Of a stretch of DNA of 64,000 nt, positions 14,475 through 26,500 are shown one piece after another. Origin of the DNA: Panulirus ornatus (lineage: Eukaryota > Arthropoda > Malacostraca > Decapoda > Palinuridae); contig NC_092251.1 of the NCBI RefSeq assembly GCF_036320965.1, positions 6,752,001 to 6,816,000 of the forward strand, given 5' to 3'. The notes beneath the pieces were generated by a model. That model saw nothing but the letters and a program-made list of their open reading frames with translations. It had not been told where the DNA came from and ran no database searches. The position numbers and the translations under genes are program-made. The stretch's first letter is position 1. The number at the start of each line of letters is the position of its first letter.

Positions 14475-14790
14475 TCAGTAACGCTCGAAGATTGTAATAT
14501 CATTTTGGGCAGAAGTAGATGAAAAGAAAAAATCGATTGGGCAAAATATGCAACCAAATATAGCCTCAATAGCATTATCAGTCATTTCACTCCCAATTTC
14601 TAATGCTTTTGTGAAAGAACTTTCTCCCAGATAAACCAGTGCTGCCAGACACGGTAATTTTTCCTGAGAATTAGATTTTCCTTGAAAATTTGGGGAATTT
14701 TCACTGTGAACCAAATATCTTTCTTTACAGTAACGTAATAATTCTTGAAAAGCTTGTCGTGTAGCATTTACCATAACTGATTTATCTAAA
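14475..14790 (-). other. Possible orphan exon or pseudogene fragment, unknown product
   Basis: On the minus strand a frame of about 100 codons reads with normal protein-like composition, including 'VNATRQAFQELLRYCKERY' and 'KLPCLAALVYLGESSFTKAL'. It is preceded on that strand by 'ttactttag', a plausible splice acceptor. No clear donor follows and no partner exon was found. The frame stops at 14475. I do not recognise the sequence; it could be chance, a gene fragment or an unrecognised transposon piece. Confidence 0.2.
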
Positions 14791-16718
14791 GTAATGAGCT
14801 TTTAAAGGTAAAGGGCTAAACAGTATCTAAGGCATTTATTATACTTTTATTTACATCATACATTCACGGTGACTGCCCATTTGGCATTTGTGGAGTTTGT
14901 AACTCATCAGTTCTGTTTTGTTACTCGTCTACCTGTACTAATCAGTCGTGTAGTATACTTGAATAAGTCTTGTCAGCAACTCACGCTCTCCACTGGCAAG
15001 AGCTCGCAGAAGTTCTTGATAAACACGCAACTCGCAGTATAACTAATGGCTTTTCTAAGGTGTGGCAGCTACCCTGGGCTCCACTTGAAGGGGGTCGCCA
15101 CTCAGCAGGTTTGTTTTTTGACATATGCAACCCGATTGACATTTTTAACGGTTTGGTTTTGAGATAAAGAAAAGCCTACTTTTCAAGTATAGTAATATTT
15201 TGCTACTATCATTTGCATTACCGCTTCTACGTTACAACTTTGATCAAATGTCTTTAAGTATAAGAGTTTATATGAATTCAAGTTTGGCCTATCTCTTCAA
15301 CAGTTTACAATTACACCATATATATCTGTATACATCCACTGTATGTACATTTTTAATCAGTGCCATTGTGTACATCAATGATCCAAATCTAATCAGTTGG
15401 TCCTTCTGTCACTTCTGATTTTCCCTGAAAATTTCATCAGAATTTGTTTATAACATATCTTGAAAGTTGCTCACAGACAAACAACCAAACGCCGGTAAAA
15501 ACATAATCTCCTTGGCGGAGGCATATGGTTGAACAGGGTCGCAATTTTCCCTAGATACGCCCTTTGCTTACTGTTGAAGTATCAAGGAGAAAGATAGGCT
15601 TAATAGGAATATGTTATGTATATAATAGTCTAACATTTGGAGATCAGTATGGTATCGATGATATTTGGTTTGACAGTGCTGCTAATGTGTTCGGTACTGT
15701 CCTGATAAAAATTATGTCAGCAGTCGGTCATTGTGTCCAACATCATGTCTCGTACTTGTCAGTACTCATATAATTATGTAATACTACAGTAGCGTGCAAT
15801 ATACACTGAATGTTTCTTTTCCCACAACATATCATTCATATATAAAAACGTTAACTTCAGCTATAACTTGTGACTTAGAAATATTAATTACAAATGGAAG
15901 GAAAAAAATGGGAAAATTCTTTCCATTTGGGAAGTTTGCCCTTCATATATGGGGAAATTTGAACCAGAGCATGTGACAGATTCAGATAAACGTAGTACAC
16001 ACCCGTATAACCTGAAAAATCGCTCCATGTTCGGTCTGTAGAAGCAATTCAGTTGACTAGATCGGGTCTAAAACTTCGTTCACAGACATATGTGACTTTT
16101 GCACCAGCATATGAGATGCCAAATAACTTTACTTCCAAAGATCTTAAAACTTTTGAAGAACTAGAAGCACAGGAAGGATTGTTGACGCTGTGTTAGAAGT
16201 AACATACGGCCTCTATATGATACAATAAGTACATTGCTAAAATCATTAATAAAACTATAGTTTGATATTATCACACATTGAAGTACTCTATAGAATAGTT
16301 TGTGGGACTTTGAGTATGTTTTATGGGGAAATTTTGATAGGTAGGTGGGAATTTCACATTTGAGAAATTGCAACACTGGCATCAAATACGCAGTATGACA
16401 ACAAACACTGTATGCGAAGTTGATCCCTGTAGCCCAAAATCTAGGTGGAGGAACATCATATTATTATGACAACGATACTTCTCTGACGGTAAATTATTTA
16501 CTGCGAAATGGTTGTTCCGTACAGCACGATGAGATGTTCTCCCACAAACAGTAAATCTTATCCTGGTTTTGCAAAGTCATTTAGGGTGCAGAACACCCTT
16601 ATCTTGCTGTACGTATTTTAAGCCTGTGGGTTTAAGGTTGAGGGGTGTGTTCTTTATACCTTCTCTGGAAACTTGGTAAGGTTGATGAATTTTGTTAACT
16701 AACAAGTCGGATGTATAC

Positions 16719-16842
16719 AGTTGTAGCACATAAGTGTAAATACATACATTTCCAATGTGGTCTTGATATTTTATGTATGGAAAAGTTTAGTTGTAGCACA
16801 TAAACTGTAAGTTCATATATTTCCGATGTGGTCCAGATAATG
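16719..16842. repeat. Diverged tandem direct repeat, two copies of about 72 bp
   Basis: 'gttgtagcacataa' followed by 'tttcc[ag]atgtggtc' occurs twice, starting at about 16719 and 16791. The copies differ by small substitutions and indels. This looks like a simple local duplication. Confidence 0.6.
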
Positions 16843-17504
16843 CTTTGAATATGTACGAAAGGGGTTCAGGGTGAAGTTGTGCATGAGTTAGGGTGAGCAT
16901 TAACTATTATTGCTGTTTATGCACCGTTCTATGGGGCGCCGGTACCACTAGTCCTTGTTGCTGAGTGGTCATGTAATACCACTTTGGTTACTAGGAAAGA
17001 CATTTTATAGGTTCAATTGATTTTTTTTTCAAATGTATTACCTTCTTTTACATTAACCGAAACATGTATTTGAACATACATGACTCTCAGTACTCTCACC
17101 TTATTTAATTTTATTCAACAAAACTCAATGCTTAAATTTATCCTTTGCAATTGTTGTTGTATTCTCTAAACATTACCTTACCATTGCAGAACAAAGTCAA
17201 TCAACAGTCAAAGCTAATAGTGATATGGAGTTAAGATAGACTTTTTCCCCATAACTAAACTTAACCTAGGTTTTTATGTGTGGAAGAATGCCCACATCCA
17301 ACCTGAATCTATTTTTTTTCTGATATTTTTAGTCATATCCGTTTACCTTAATATCCTTCGCCCATTGAAGGACTTAAGTTATACCCCCAATAGCCTTCCT
17401 CTTTAAGTGAGTGTAAATTCAGTTTTTTTTAACCTTTCTTCATATGTAAGGGTTTTAATTCCATGGATTATTCTTGACATTTGCCTTTACTCTCTGTTAG
17501 CAAT

Positions 17505-18170
17505 CTATATCAACTGCATAGTATGGCACCCAAAACTGTCTGCATAATCCAAATGGGGTCTCACCTGTGCAGGATAAGGGTGCAAGAATACTCCAGGAGT
17601 TTTATTGCTAATAGTTCTGTGATTGAACCCTAACACCCTATTAACCTTATTACACACTTTGATACATTGTTGTGGCTTAAGGTCCATGCTCACCAGCATC
17701 CTTAAATCTCTTTCATATTCTTTTTTACCTATAGTAATATTCTTCAGTGTATAATCAGTGTTCTTGTCTTTTCCCACACTATGTTCTGCGTTTATCTATG
17801 TTAAATTACATTTTCTATGAATCGCCCATTCAATAATCTATTTAAGTCTCTGTCAAAAGCCTTACTTAAGTCTAAGTATACAACATCATAACTCTTACCC
17901 TGATCAGCAGATTCAAAATCTTTATTAATAAAGGAGAGAAAGTTACAGAGACATGACTTTCCTTTTGTAAATCCATGTTGAGAATCCCTAATGAGATCAT
18001 GATTCTGTAAGTGTTCTGTATTTTGTCCGCAATAATTGATTCAAGATTTTTCTCCACAATAGATGTCAAGCTGATTGGATGATAATTAGAGGCAATGGAT
18101 CTGTCCCCTTTCTTAAAGATGGGAATGACATTTGCTGACCTCATTGCTTAGGAACTAAGCCTGATTCCAG
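17505..18170 (-). mobile_element. CR1-like LINE RT fragment, minus strand
   Basis: On the minus strand 18144-17872 reads 'VIPIFKKGDRSIASNYHPIS' and 'LTSIVEKNLESIIADKI', the classic opening of a LINE RT. 17777-17505 reads 'DLRMLVSMDLKPQQCIKVCN', 'VNRVLGFNHRTISNKTPGV' and 'YPAQVRPHLDYADSF', the region downstream of the catalytic box. The catalytic middle is damaged or deleted. This is a third LINE family in the window. Confidence 0.75.
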
Positions 18171-18957
18171 AGACTTGCAGAACATGACTACTTTGAAGTC
18201 ATTGTCCTGTATTCAGTCCTGCCCAGTGTTTGTGAAATCTTTTGAAAGATTATATACTTTTAGCTTTTGCTCCTTCTCCCATCAGACTGTTGCATGCTTT
18301 CATTACTTAGTGCAAAAAAATTCCTTTCTTGTGGAATATGTTAATTTTGGTTTTAGTTTAACGCTATGTTACTGCTCAGTGAACTAAGTCACATACACCT
18401 GTGTTCTAGTGACTGTTGAGAAATATGTTTTATAAATCTCAGTCATGTTTGCCTTAAGGTAATCTATATCTTAGACTGGACAGTTTCACTCTCCTTATTG
18501 TATCTGGATATGTAAAGTTCTTCATGGATGTATATTGGCTCGACATTGAACTGCCCCTTAATTTTTTCAAGCAATTTTTTTGTAAGAAGTACTTTAGACT
18601 GCCCTTGCAGACTCTTGAGTGTAAGCTTATGTGTGATTAGAATGGGGGCATGAAAGTATTTACATTAAGGAAATATAATAATCTGATTATGCTCATCACT
18701 GAATAAGCTTTTTTTATTTCTAAAATATGTTCTTCATATGTTAACTTCTCATTGGTAACCCTTATAGCTCTTCTGATGGTACTGTTTGCATTTTATGCTG
18801 ATGTCTTTCCTTTTTTCACTACATCTCTTCTATGCTTTTGCTTGTATTTTTTGGGATAAACTTTTAGATCCACTTCTCTTTTCATTTCTGTGGCAGTCTT
18901 TATGATTACTTCCAAATATGAAAGTGTAGTATCATTAGCAATTTTTTTAATTGTACT
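18171..18957. other. Non-coding DNA
   Basis: No gene or recognisable repeat motif is seen. It may hold further eroded CR1-like sequence, but no conserved RT motif can be read. Confidence 0.45.
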
Positions 18958-19024
18958 TAACAGCAGTTTCCTGCATCAGCGAGATAGTGCCGGGAAACAG
19001 ATGAAGAATGGACCATCCACTCAT

Positions 19025-19105
<81 letters not shown>

Positions 19106-19339
19106 CATACTATTCGCCATTTCCCGCGATAGCGAGGTAGCGTTAAGAACAGAGGACTGGGCCTTTGAGGGAATATCCTCACCTGGCCCTCTTCTCTGTT
19201 CCTTCTTTTGGAAAAAAAAAAAAAAAAAAAAAAAAGAGAGAGGGGAGGATTTCCAGCCCCCCGCTCCCTTCCCTTTTAGTCGCCTTCTACGACACGCAGG
19301 GAATATGTGGGAAGTATTCTTTCTCCCCTATCCCCAGGG

Positions 19340-19385
<46 letters not shown>

Positions 19386-19705
19386 TTATTTATTTATTGT
19401 ACTTTGTCGCTGTCTCCCGTGTTAGCGAGTTATCACAAGGAAACATACGAAAGAATGCCCCAACCCACCCACAAACACATGTATATACATACACATCCAC
19501 ACACGCACATATACATACCTATACATTTCAACATCTACATACATATACATACACAGACATATATACACATGTACATAATTCATACTTGCTGCCTGTATTC
19601 ATTCCTGTTGCCACCCCGCCACACATGAAATGACAACCCCCTCCTCCCCGCATGCATGTGAGGTAGCAGTAGGAAAAGACAAAGGTCACATTCGTTCACG
19701 CTCAT
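18958..19705. repeat. Composite repeat tails with (TA)n tracts
   Basis: A plus-oriented tail core ('cagcgagatagtgccgggaa', 18977 on) leads into (TA)n at about 19033-19091 and a T run at 19091-19105. A minus-oriented core and a short A-rich block follow, then a second (TA)n at about 19344-19382. 19390-19705 is a minus-oriented copy of the element tail, ending 'catgaaatgacaacccc'. Open frames across here are only translated microsatellite. Confidence 0.75.
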
Positions 19706-20300
19706 AGGGTGGGGGAGGGGGCAAAAGTTCTGGGAGCATTGAAGAATGTGTGGAAGTCGAGAACATTATCTCGGAAAGCAAAAATGGGTGTGTTTGAAGG
19801 AATAGTGGTTCTAACAATGTTGTATGGTTGCAAGGCGTGGACTATGGATAGAGTTGTGCGGAGGAGGGTGGATGTGCAGGAAATGAGATGTTTGAGAACA
19901 ATATGTAGTGTGAGATGATTTGATAATAGGGTAAGAGAGATGTGTGGTAATAAAAAGAGTTTGGTTGAGAGAGCAGAAGAGGGTGTCTTGAAATGGTTTG
20001 GTCACATTGAGAGAATGAGTGAGGAAAGATTGACCAAGAGGATATATGTGTCAGAGGTTGAGGTTGAGGGAATGAGGAGAAGTGGGAGACCAAATTGGAG
20101 GTGGAAAGATGGAGTGAAAAAGATTTTGAGTGATCGGGACCTGAACATGCAGGAGGGTGAAAGGCATGCAAGTAATAGAGTGAATTGGAATGGTGTGGTA
20201 TACCGGGGTCGACGTGCTGTCAATGGATTGAACCAGGGCATGTGAAGCGTTTGGGGTAAAACATGGGAAGTTCTGTGGGTCCTGGATGTGGAAAGGGAGC
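19706..20300 (+). mobile_element. RTE-like LINE, C-terminal RT region and 3' flank
   Basis: Plus-strand frames read 'LGALKNVWKSRTLSRKAKMG', 'MLYGCKAWTMDRVVRRRVDV', 'EEGVLKWFGHIERMSEERLT' and 'SGRPNWRWKDGVKKIL', ending with 'VVYRGRRAVNGLNQGM'. This matches the C-terminal third of the copy at 50702-52045. The catalytic box is absent because the copy is 5' truncated. It begins exactly where the inverted tail ends. Confidence 0.8.
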
Positions 20301-20797
20301 TGTGGTTTCGGTGCATTATTACATGACAACTAGAGACTGAGTGTGAACGAATGTGGCCTTTGTTGTCTTTACCTAGCACTACCTCGCGCACATTTGGGGG
20401 GAGGAGGTTGTTATTTCATGTGTGGCGAGGTGGCGATGGGAATAAACAAAGGCAGACTATGAATTATGTACATGTGTATATATGTATATGTCTTTGTGTG
20501 TATATATGTACGTATACATTGAGATGTATAGGTGTGTATATTGGCATGTGTGGATGTGCATGTATATACATGTGTATGTGGGTGGGTTAGGCCATTTCTT
20601 TCGTCTGTTTCCTTGCGCTACCTCGCTAATGCGGGAGACATGTGAAGCGTCCGGGGTAAACCATGGAAAGCTGTGTAGGTATGTATATTTGCGTGTGTGG
20701 ACGTGTGTATGTACATGTGTATGGGGGGGTTTGGGCCATTTCTTTCATCTGTTTCCTTGCGCTACCTCGCAACCGTGGGAGACAGCGACGAGGTATA

Positions 20798-20888
<91 letters not shown>

Positions 20889-21110
20889 GTACATATTCAT
20901 ATTTGCTGCCTTCATCCATTCTCATCGCCACCCCGCCACACATGAAATAGCTCCCCCCTCCCCTTGCACAAGGATTGGGTAGCGCTAAGAAAAGACGACC
21001 TTATATATATATATATACATATTTACACGTACATATTTATACTCACTTGCCTTCATCCTTCCCTGGTGCCACCTAACCCCACACTCAGTGTCCAGCTGTC
21101 ATGTGTAATG
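20301..21110. repeat. Plus tail, (TA)n and minus tail arranged head to head
   Basis: Downstream of the RT end, a plus-oriented tail runs to about 20796, with two copies of the 'cgctacctcgc' core near 20617 and 20760. An A run follows at 20797-20815, then (TA)n at about 20815-20881, then a minus-oriented tail to about 21110 ('ttcatccattctcatcgcca'). The block is therefore a long imperfect palindrome around (TA)n. Confidence 0.75.
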
Positions 21111-21539
21111 CACTGAACTTTAGCATATTTTGGGAGGTCATTTACTTTAACAAATGAAACCCAGAACCCTCTCATTGCTTTCACTTGTACATGCTGCTAG
21201 TTTACCTAGAGCTTTTATTGTGGCACAGTATCAAATTCTTTTTTAAAGTTGTAAATGTATTTTTACGGACATAACTTTATTGAGAGCTTCATTCCTAATA
21301 TCCTCCATCTTTAAAAGCTGTAGGGCTGTAGATCTCCCAGTTGGGAAACCATATTTTCTTTTTGGAGAAGAGATTATTTGCCTTCATGTGCTTGATAAAT
21401 TGCTCTCATGAAGGTTTCAAGGCTTTTACTAACTATGGAAGTCATACTCCCTGGTTAATGATTTCCCTCTTGATGTTTTATCACCTCTCTTGTATATGGC
21501 ACTTATTGCTTTTTTTTTTCTCAGTCAGCTGACACTCGC

Positions 21540-21710
21540 CCATTCCTCACTCATTATTCAAACAGCTGTGCTAATGGATCTGCCATGGAATCTGCTGCCT
21601 TTTTTAAGAATCTTGGGTGTATCTCATTCAGACCTGGAGATTTGTTATTTTCAATTTCTTACATAATTATTTCATTTCTCTTTGTCAATTGCAGTAGCTT
21701 CCATTAGATA
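21540..21710 (-). mobile_element. CR1-like LINE RT fragment, minus strand
   Basis: On the minus strand this reads 'NNKSPGLNEIHPRFLKKAAD' then 'SMADPLAQLFE', the typical start of a CR1-type RT domain. It lies upstream, in minus-strand sense, of the fragment at 17505-18170 and could be part of one element split by the composite repeat insertions. The flank at 21110-21540 is likely eroded sequence of the same element. Confidence 0.65.
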
Positions 21711-22097
21711 TGTCAATTATTTTCTGTCCACGTTTACTCTAGTGAAGACATTGCTGTATAACTCAGCTAATATGTTTGCCTTTTATTTATTAATTTTTAT
21801 TTTCACTGAGTTTAAGTTCAATGGGTCTAGATGATTTCCAGTTTCAGGTTTCATCTTAAATGATTATTGTAGTCACATTTTGCCTTAAGTTCATTGCAGC
21901 TTTTGTTGAAGAGTCTCCTCAAACTTTTTCCTGAATTTCTTGGTTCACTTTCTTTCGTTTTCATAAAAGATATTTCCCAGTTATGTTAATAAAAGTTGTT
22001 TATTTTTCTTTGAGAAGCTCTCCTTGGAGTGTTCTTTATCATATTAAGCCTAAATGTTCCTACCTACTACTACTATCTACTGCACCTACCATTTTAC

Positions 22098-22310
22098 CAA
22101 AAGGCAGGGCAAGCACATAGTCCCCATTGCAGGAAAACGTAGAGTTACAAAGAACGAGCTGCATGCGTTAAGTGTTGTCAAGTGTTACATATGACAAGGA
22201 GAGATTATATGTTTGTGGACAGAATGACAGTAGTCCACATATTAGTGAGGCAGAAGGAAAAGACAGCTTCCTGGGTTAGAGGAGTGCAACTTGACAAATA
22301 CTAAAGTGCT
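22098..22310 (+). repeat. Dispersed repeat, second copy at 47105-47330
   Basis: 'aaaaggcagggc' to 'gtgcaacttgacaa' recurs with substitutions at 47105-47330, including the shared words 'gtgttgtcaagtgttac' and 'gacaaggagagatt' or its variant. No coding frame is conserved between the copies, so it is a non-coding repeat or a LINE untranslated region. Confidence 0.65.
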
Positions 22311-22675
22311 GTCTCTTATATTAGTAATCCTAGTATGATTTCAATGTTTTGAATATTTATAATTGTCCCAGGAGCCTTTTCTAAGAAAAGTTCCAAGTGT
22401 TACCCAGGACATCTTTTCCAGTAGTTCATGCAGCATAATTCTGCATTACTTGTGGAAACAGGTAAATGCTAGACTAATTTGGTATGAGAGTAAATTTTTT
22501 GATGAGGTTGTAATCACAGTGATACGGTTTTGCTAAAGGTTACTTTTCACTTGCAGTGTAACCTCATGGAGGGAGTGTCTGGCAGATTTTTTTTTAAGGC
22601 ATGTACATACACATACACATGCATATACATATATACTCATTCAAAAGGATCACAATTTTGCGCATGATCAAGTAC

Positions 22676-22790
22676 ATTCCTATGAGTCCACGGGGAAAAT
22701 GAAACATGATATAGGAATATATACACATGTACATATTTATACTTGCTTGCCTTCATCCATTCCTGTCGCTACCATGCCCCACATTTTCTC
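22676..22790 (+). repeat. Short copies of dispersed tail repeats
   Basis: 'tcctatgagtccacgggga' here recurs at about 35636 as 'cctatgagtccaaggggaa'. It is followed by a minus-oriented piece of the composite tail ('acatgtacatatttatactt', 'cttcatccattcctgtcgc'). This is a small fragment of the same repeat system that fills the gene 1 introns. Confidence 0.6.
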
Positions 22791-23518
22791 TCTTCTTCAA
22801 TGTCTTTAGAGAAGATTTCTTGTTTACCTTTTTCATTGTTTGTAAACTTTGTGTAGAGTATGAAATTTTTTTGCTTTTACTTTAGTAATTACTATTATTT
22901 GTGGCATAAGGTCTGGTACTCTATCAGTGATACTAAGTTCATTTATATTGTTTTTTAGTTGATTACGATTTGTTTGTAGATGCTTAAGACTACTTATATA
23001 CCTTTTGTTTACCTTTTTTTTTACACTCTAGTACATTTTTTATGTTACTTGTTTTGCTCACATTTTTTTGATTAACTTTTCTGTCATAAATGTGATTTCC
23101 TCCTCCAGTACTTTTTGCTTTTAGGATCAGCCTGTCATGACCTGGGATAGCTTCGCAGGTCTCTTTTCTTGAGAGACCTCTTACCTTCTCCCACTTGGGC
23201 CCTGGAATGGGTGGTTAGCAAAAGATAGGATGCGTTTACCTTACCAGAAGGTAAGGGATTAGAGGCATCTAATCACTGGGGATCATAGACTCTCTCATAA
23301 CCTGTGAAACAATACCCCTGAGAGAAACAGCTTATCATTCTTCAAAATGCACTTTTTGTACAAAGGAGTAGTATGTATACCAATTAATTGATTACAGATA
23401 AATGTAGATTAATGTAGATTATGGAATGTTCCCTCTTAGGGTTTAAACACAGTATGAGAAACATGATATTGCATATACTGTGATATTTTAGATTCTCAAT
23501 TTAATTTGTTTTCTACAG
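22791..23518. other. Probable 5' intron of gene 1, 3' part
   Basis: AT-rich sequence without a gene. It ends in 'tttgttttctacag' at 23518, a good splice acceptor just 21 nt before the gene 1 ATG. A small hairpin, 'ccttacc' with 'ggtaagg', lies at 23239-23256. The donor and upstream untranslated exon were not located. Confidence 0.5.
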
Positions 23519-23539
23519 ATGTGTTGATCAGTGGTAGAC

Positions 23540-26500
23540 ATGTTTAAGTGGCTACAGCGTCGCCTCAAGAAAAGAAGTAGGTGTACTTCCTCAGAGTATA
23601 GGAGTGTAGATGACTCCTCAGGCCACATCTTTTATGATAGTGAAGTAGAGGTAGCAGTTGAAGCAGCTTCATGCAAAATTGAAAATGGCTCCAAGGAAAA
23701 AGAAGATTCCCAGATTTTTACTCTTAAGGTTGATTGCATAGCTCAAACAGACCAATTTGCACAAGTGTCACAGGTGCTGGAATTATCAGATGATTTTCAA
23801 GATCAAAATTGTATCATCTCTGATACTGGAAGGGAAACAATTGTGCATTCTGAAAGTAATGAATTATTATCTGAGTCTAATAATCAAATAGTTGAGCTAA
23901 GCACAAACAAAGTAGGATTACCAGTTCCTTCACAAAGAAATGATGTACTCTCTGAGACTCAAGATATTCTTAACTTTCCGAAGATGGAGGATAAGATGAC
24001 ATTAGACTCTTTAAGCACAAGCAGTTCTGTGGTTTCCAAAGAAAATGAAAAATATGAAATACTGTCACAGGTTCAGAATGGTGGAATATTGCTAGATTCC
24101 CAGAGCAGAGAATTGCAGTCAGAAGGTCAGGAAGTTCTTATTTCCACATCTGTAAATAAAGAAGATGTTGTATCTTCCTTCAAATTTCAAGCGCATCTTG
24201 ATGAACAGACAAAAGATGTAGAGTCTAAAGAGATTTTACCAGACTTGAAGGGAATCTCTACTCCATGTGAGGAATGGGGAAGTCAGGAGAGTGGGGTTCA
24301 TTCATTGAAAAAAATAGAAAATGCATTGAAAACTAGTAATCTACAATGCATTGAAAATTCAAGTTTTGGGTCATTAGAACTATCTAAGCATTTTCATGAA
24401 ATTGAGAATAGCATTGGCAGCCAGTCAGTAGGCATGATCGAAGAGAAATTATATGTTAGCAGCCCAAATCTTAAGGAGAGTGAAAGTAATACTGTTGTGC
24501 CCTTCAGTGATAAGAAAATAGGTTTAGGTAGTGAGAATGATTTCGTGAAAAGGAAAGCTGAGACAAGTAATCAGTACAATACTAGTGGATCTGTGAAATC
24601 TTTTTCAAAGGGAACAGAGGACTTATTAGATTTTTTGGAAACTGATAACCAGTCTTCAAAACATTATGGAACTGCAGTGAAAGAATCATCAGCTGGACAT
24701 GAAAATGCAGAAACAAATACAGCTATCTGTGAACATTATTTTTCAGCTGAATACAGAAAAAGTCTGGAGCCAAACAATACTGCTGCTATTGAAAAAAGTG
24801 ATTTTGTTGTATATTCTTACCCTTTGTCTTTTCATTTATCATGTTTTTACAATCAGCCTGGCCAACTCTGTACTGTTTTAGGTGAGCAGTACATACTGAC
24901 ACATGTTAAAGATACTCCAGTTCTTGTTAACCTTCGAATAGAGAATTCAGACGATTTACCATTTGGATGTTTATTCCTTTGGAAAAAAGGCAAACCAGTT
25001 ATACTTGCTGAGCTTCCAGAAGGCACTGACGTATATTTTGATGCACTAGTAATGCCAGATACTGCAAAGTTTATTGCCATAGTTGTATGGCAAGAAACTA
25101 AGCCACTTTTAAGTATTGAGCCATACTTCAATTCACATGTTTTTGTAGAAGAGATGAAAATAACTATGGTTCACTTTATTTCATTTGGCAAGAAAACTGG
25201 TCTACTTAGAGCTACTCTTGGAAATAAATCACACTTGATGACCTTCTCTTTATCAGTTGTTTTCATCAATGGAAAGAAGGCTAAGAACAAAACTGATGTA
25301 CTAAAGCTTTCCAAACGTGATTCTCAACCCCTTTTTGCTAACTTAAGTAAATTTGTAAATACTGATTGTAAAGGAAAGTTAACTTATTACTTCATGTGCT
25401 CCTGTTTGTGGTCAGGGTGTAAGCCATCCCAAGCTAGTCAAACAACAGGCTTCAACTCCTTTACTCTTTACAAAAGAAATGGAATTTCTTGCATTGAAGG
25501 AAAGCGACAGTTGCACATGTATTTTGATGTGGATGCTGAATTAACTGTAAACGAAAATGGACTGTGTCTTCTCTATCAAAGAGAAGGTGAAGATATTGAA
25601 ATTCCTTGTACACTTAAAGAAGTTCACTGTGGTAATAAAAGTGTTATTAGTGTAGCTGGGGGAAGTGTGAAGGCTCATATCAGAAAGCAGTTCAGCAAAA
25701 GAGAGAAACCAGTGTGGAGGGCCTTATTAATCCAAGTTCCTGAGATTGTTCTTCCTAAGGTTCAGGAGGCAAGAACCATAAACATATATGGTTGTAAAGC
25801 AGCAGCTATGGAACTTTGTTCAGACAATATGCCAAGAAAGGAAATTCCCTTGTTTGATTCAGAATTGAGTGAGGAAACTCAGATGATAGGAGACATTACT
25901 GAAGAACATACAGGGAAGTTTGATGGAGACACAGTTCAGGTAGATAACTTGGGATTAGATCCACCAATGAAAGTCACTCACATACCTTTAGCGCAAAGTT
26001 ATGATATAAACAAGTTTAGTGGAGCTGAAGCACTCATCACTTTAACAGGAAGGGATGATGAACTTGCTTTTAAAGAGGCTTTGTCAGTTGGCGACAACTC
26101 GGCGGAGAATAGTGTCGAAGATCTGATCATGGCAAAGGAGTTTAAGGACATTTCAGAGACAATCCCAGTCCACAGCAGAGCACAGTCAAGTCCAAATTCT
26201 GTAAGTAATAGGAAAGATAAGGAAAAACCTACAAATTTCAGTATCTCAGACACAGTGGAATCTTCCAATCAAACTCATGAAGTGGAAAGTTACACCCACT
26301 TTTCTGCATCTGAACATAATCATAAACCTAAAGAATACCCTAGAGTGTTAAAGAATTGCAAAGGAAAGATATATTGGATTCCTGATTATAAAGTGTTCAG
26401 GATATACACTGAATTGCATGGAAGCACTTATGAAGTTCACCTTGGTAGTAGAGCACGGATGGTTGCTAATGGCATATTTGTCCCAGTAAAGAAAAATAAA

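Larger units (their letters stand above)
13251..17504. other. Non-coding stretch, mostly without recognisable features
   Basis: No gene is supported over most of this stretch. Two items inside it are listed separately: a possible minus-strand exon at 14475-14790 and a diverged direct repeat at 16719-16842. Confidence 0.5.

Noticed and set aside
18890..19425. ORFs rich in IYIYIY
   Set aside because: They are translations of (TA)n microsatellites.
23531..23533. GTG as the start of the gene 1 frame
   Set aside because: Animal nuclear genes start with ATG. The first ATG, at 23540, lies just after a splice acceptor and fits gene 2.
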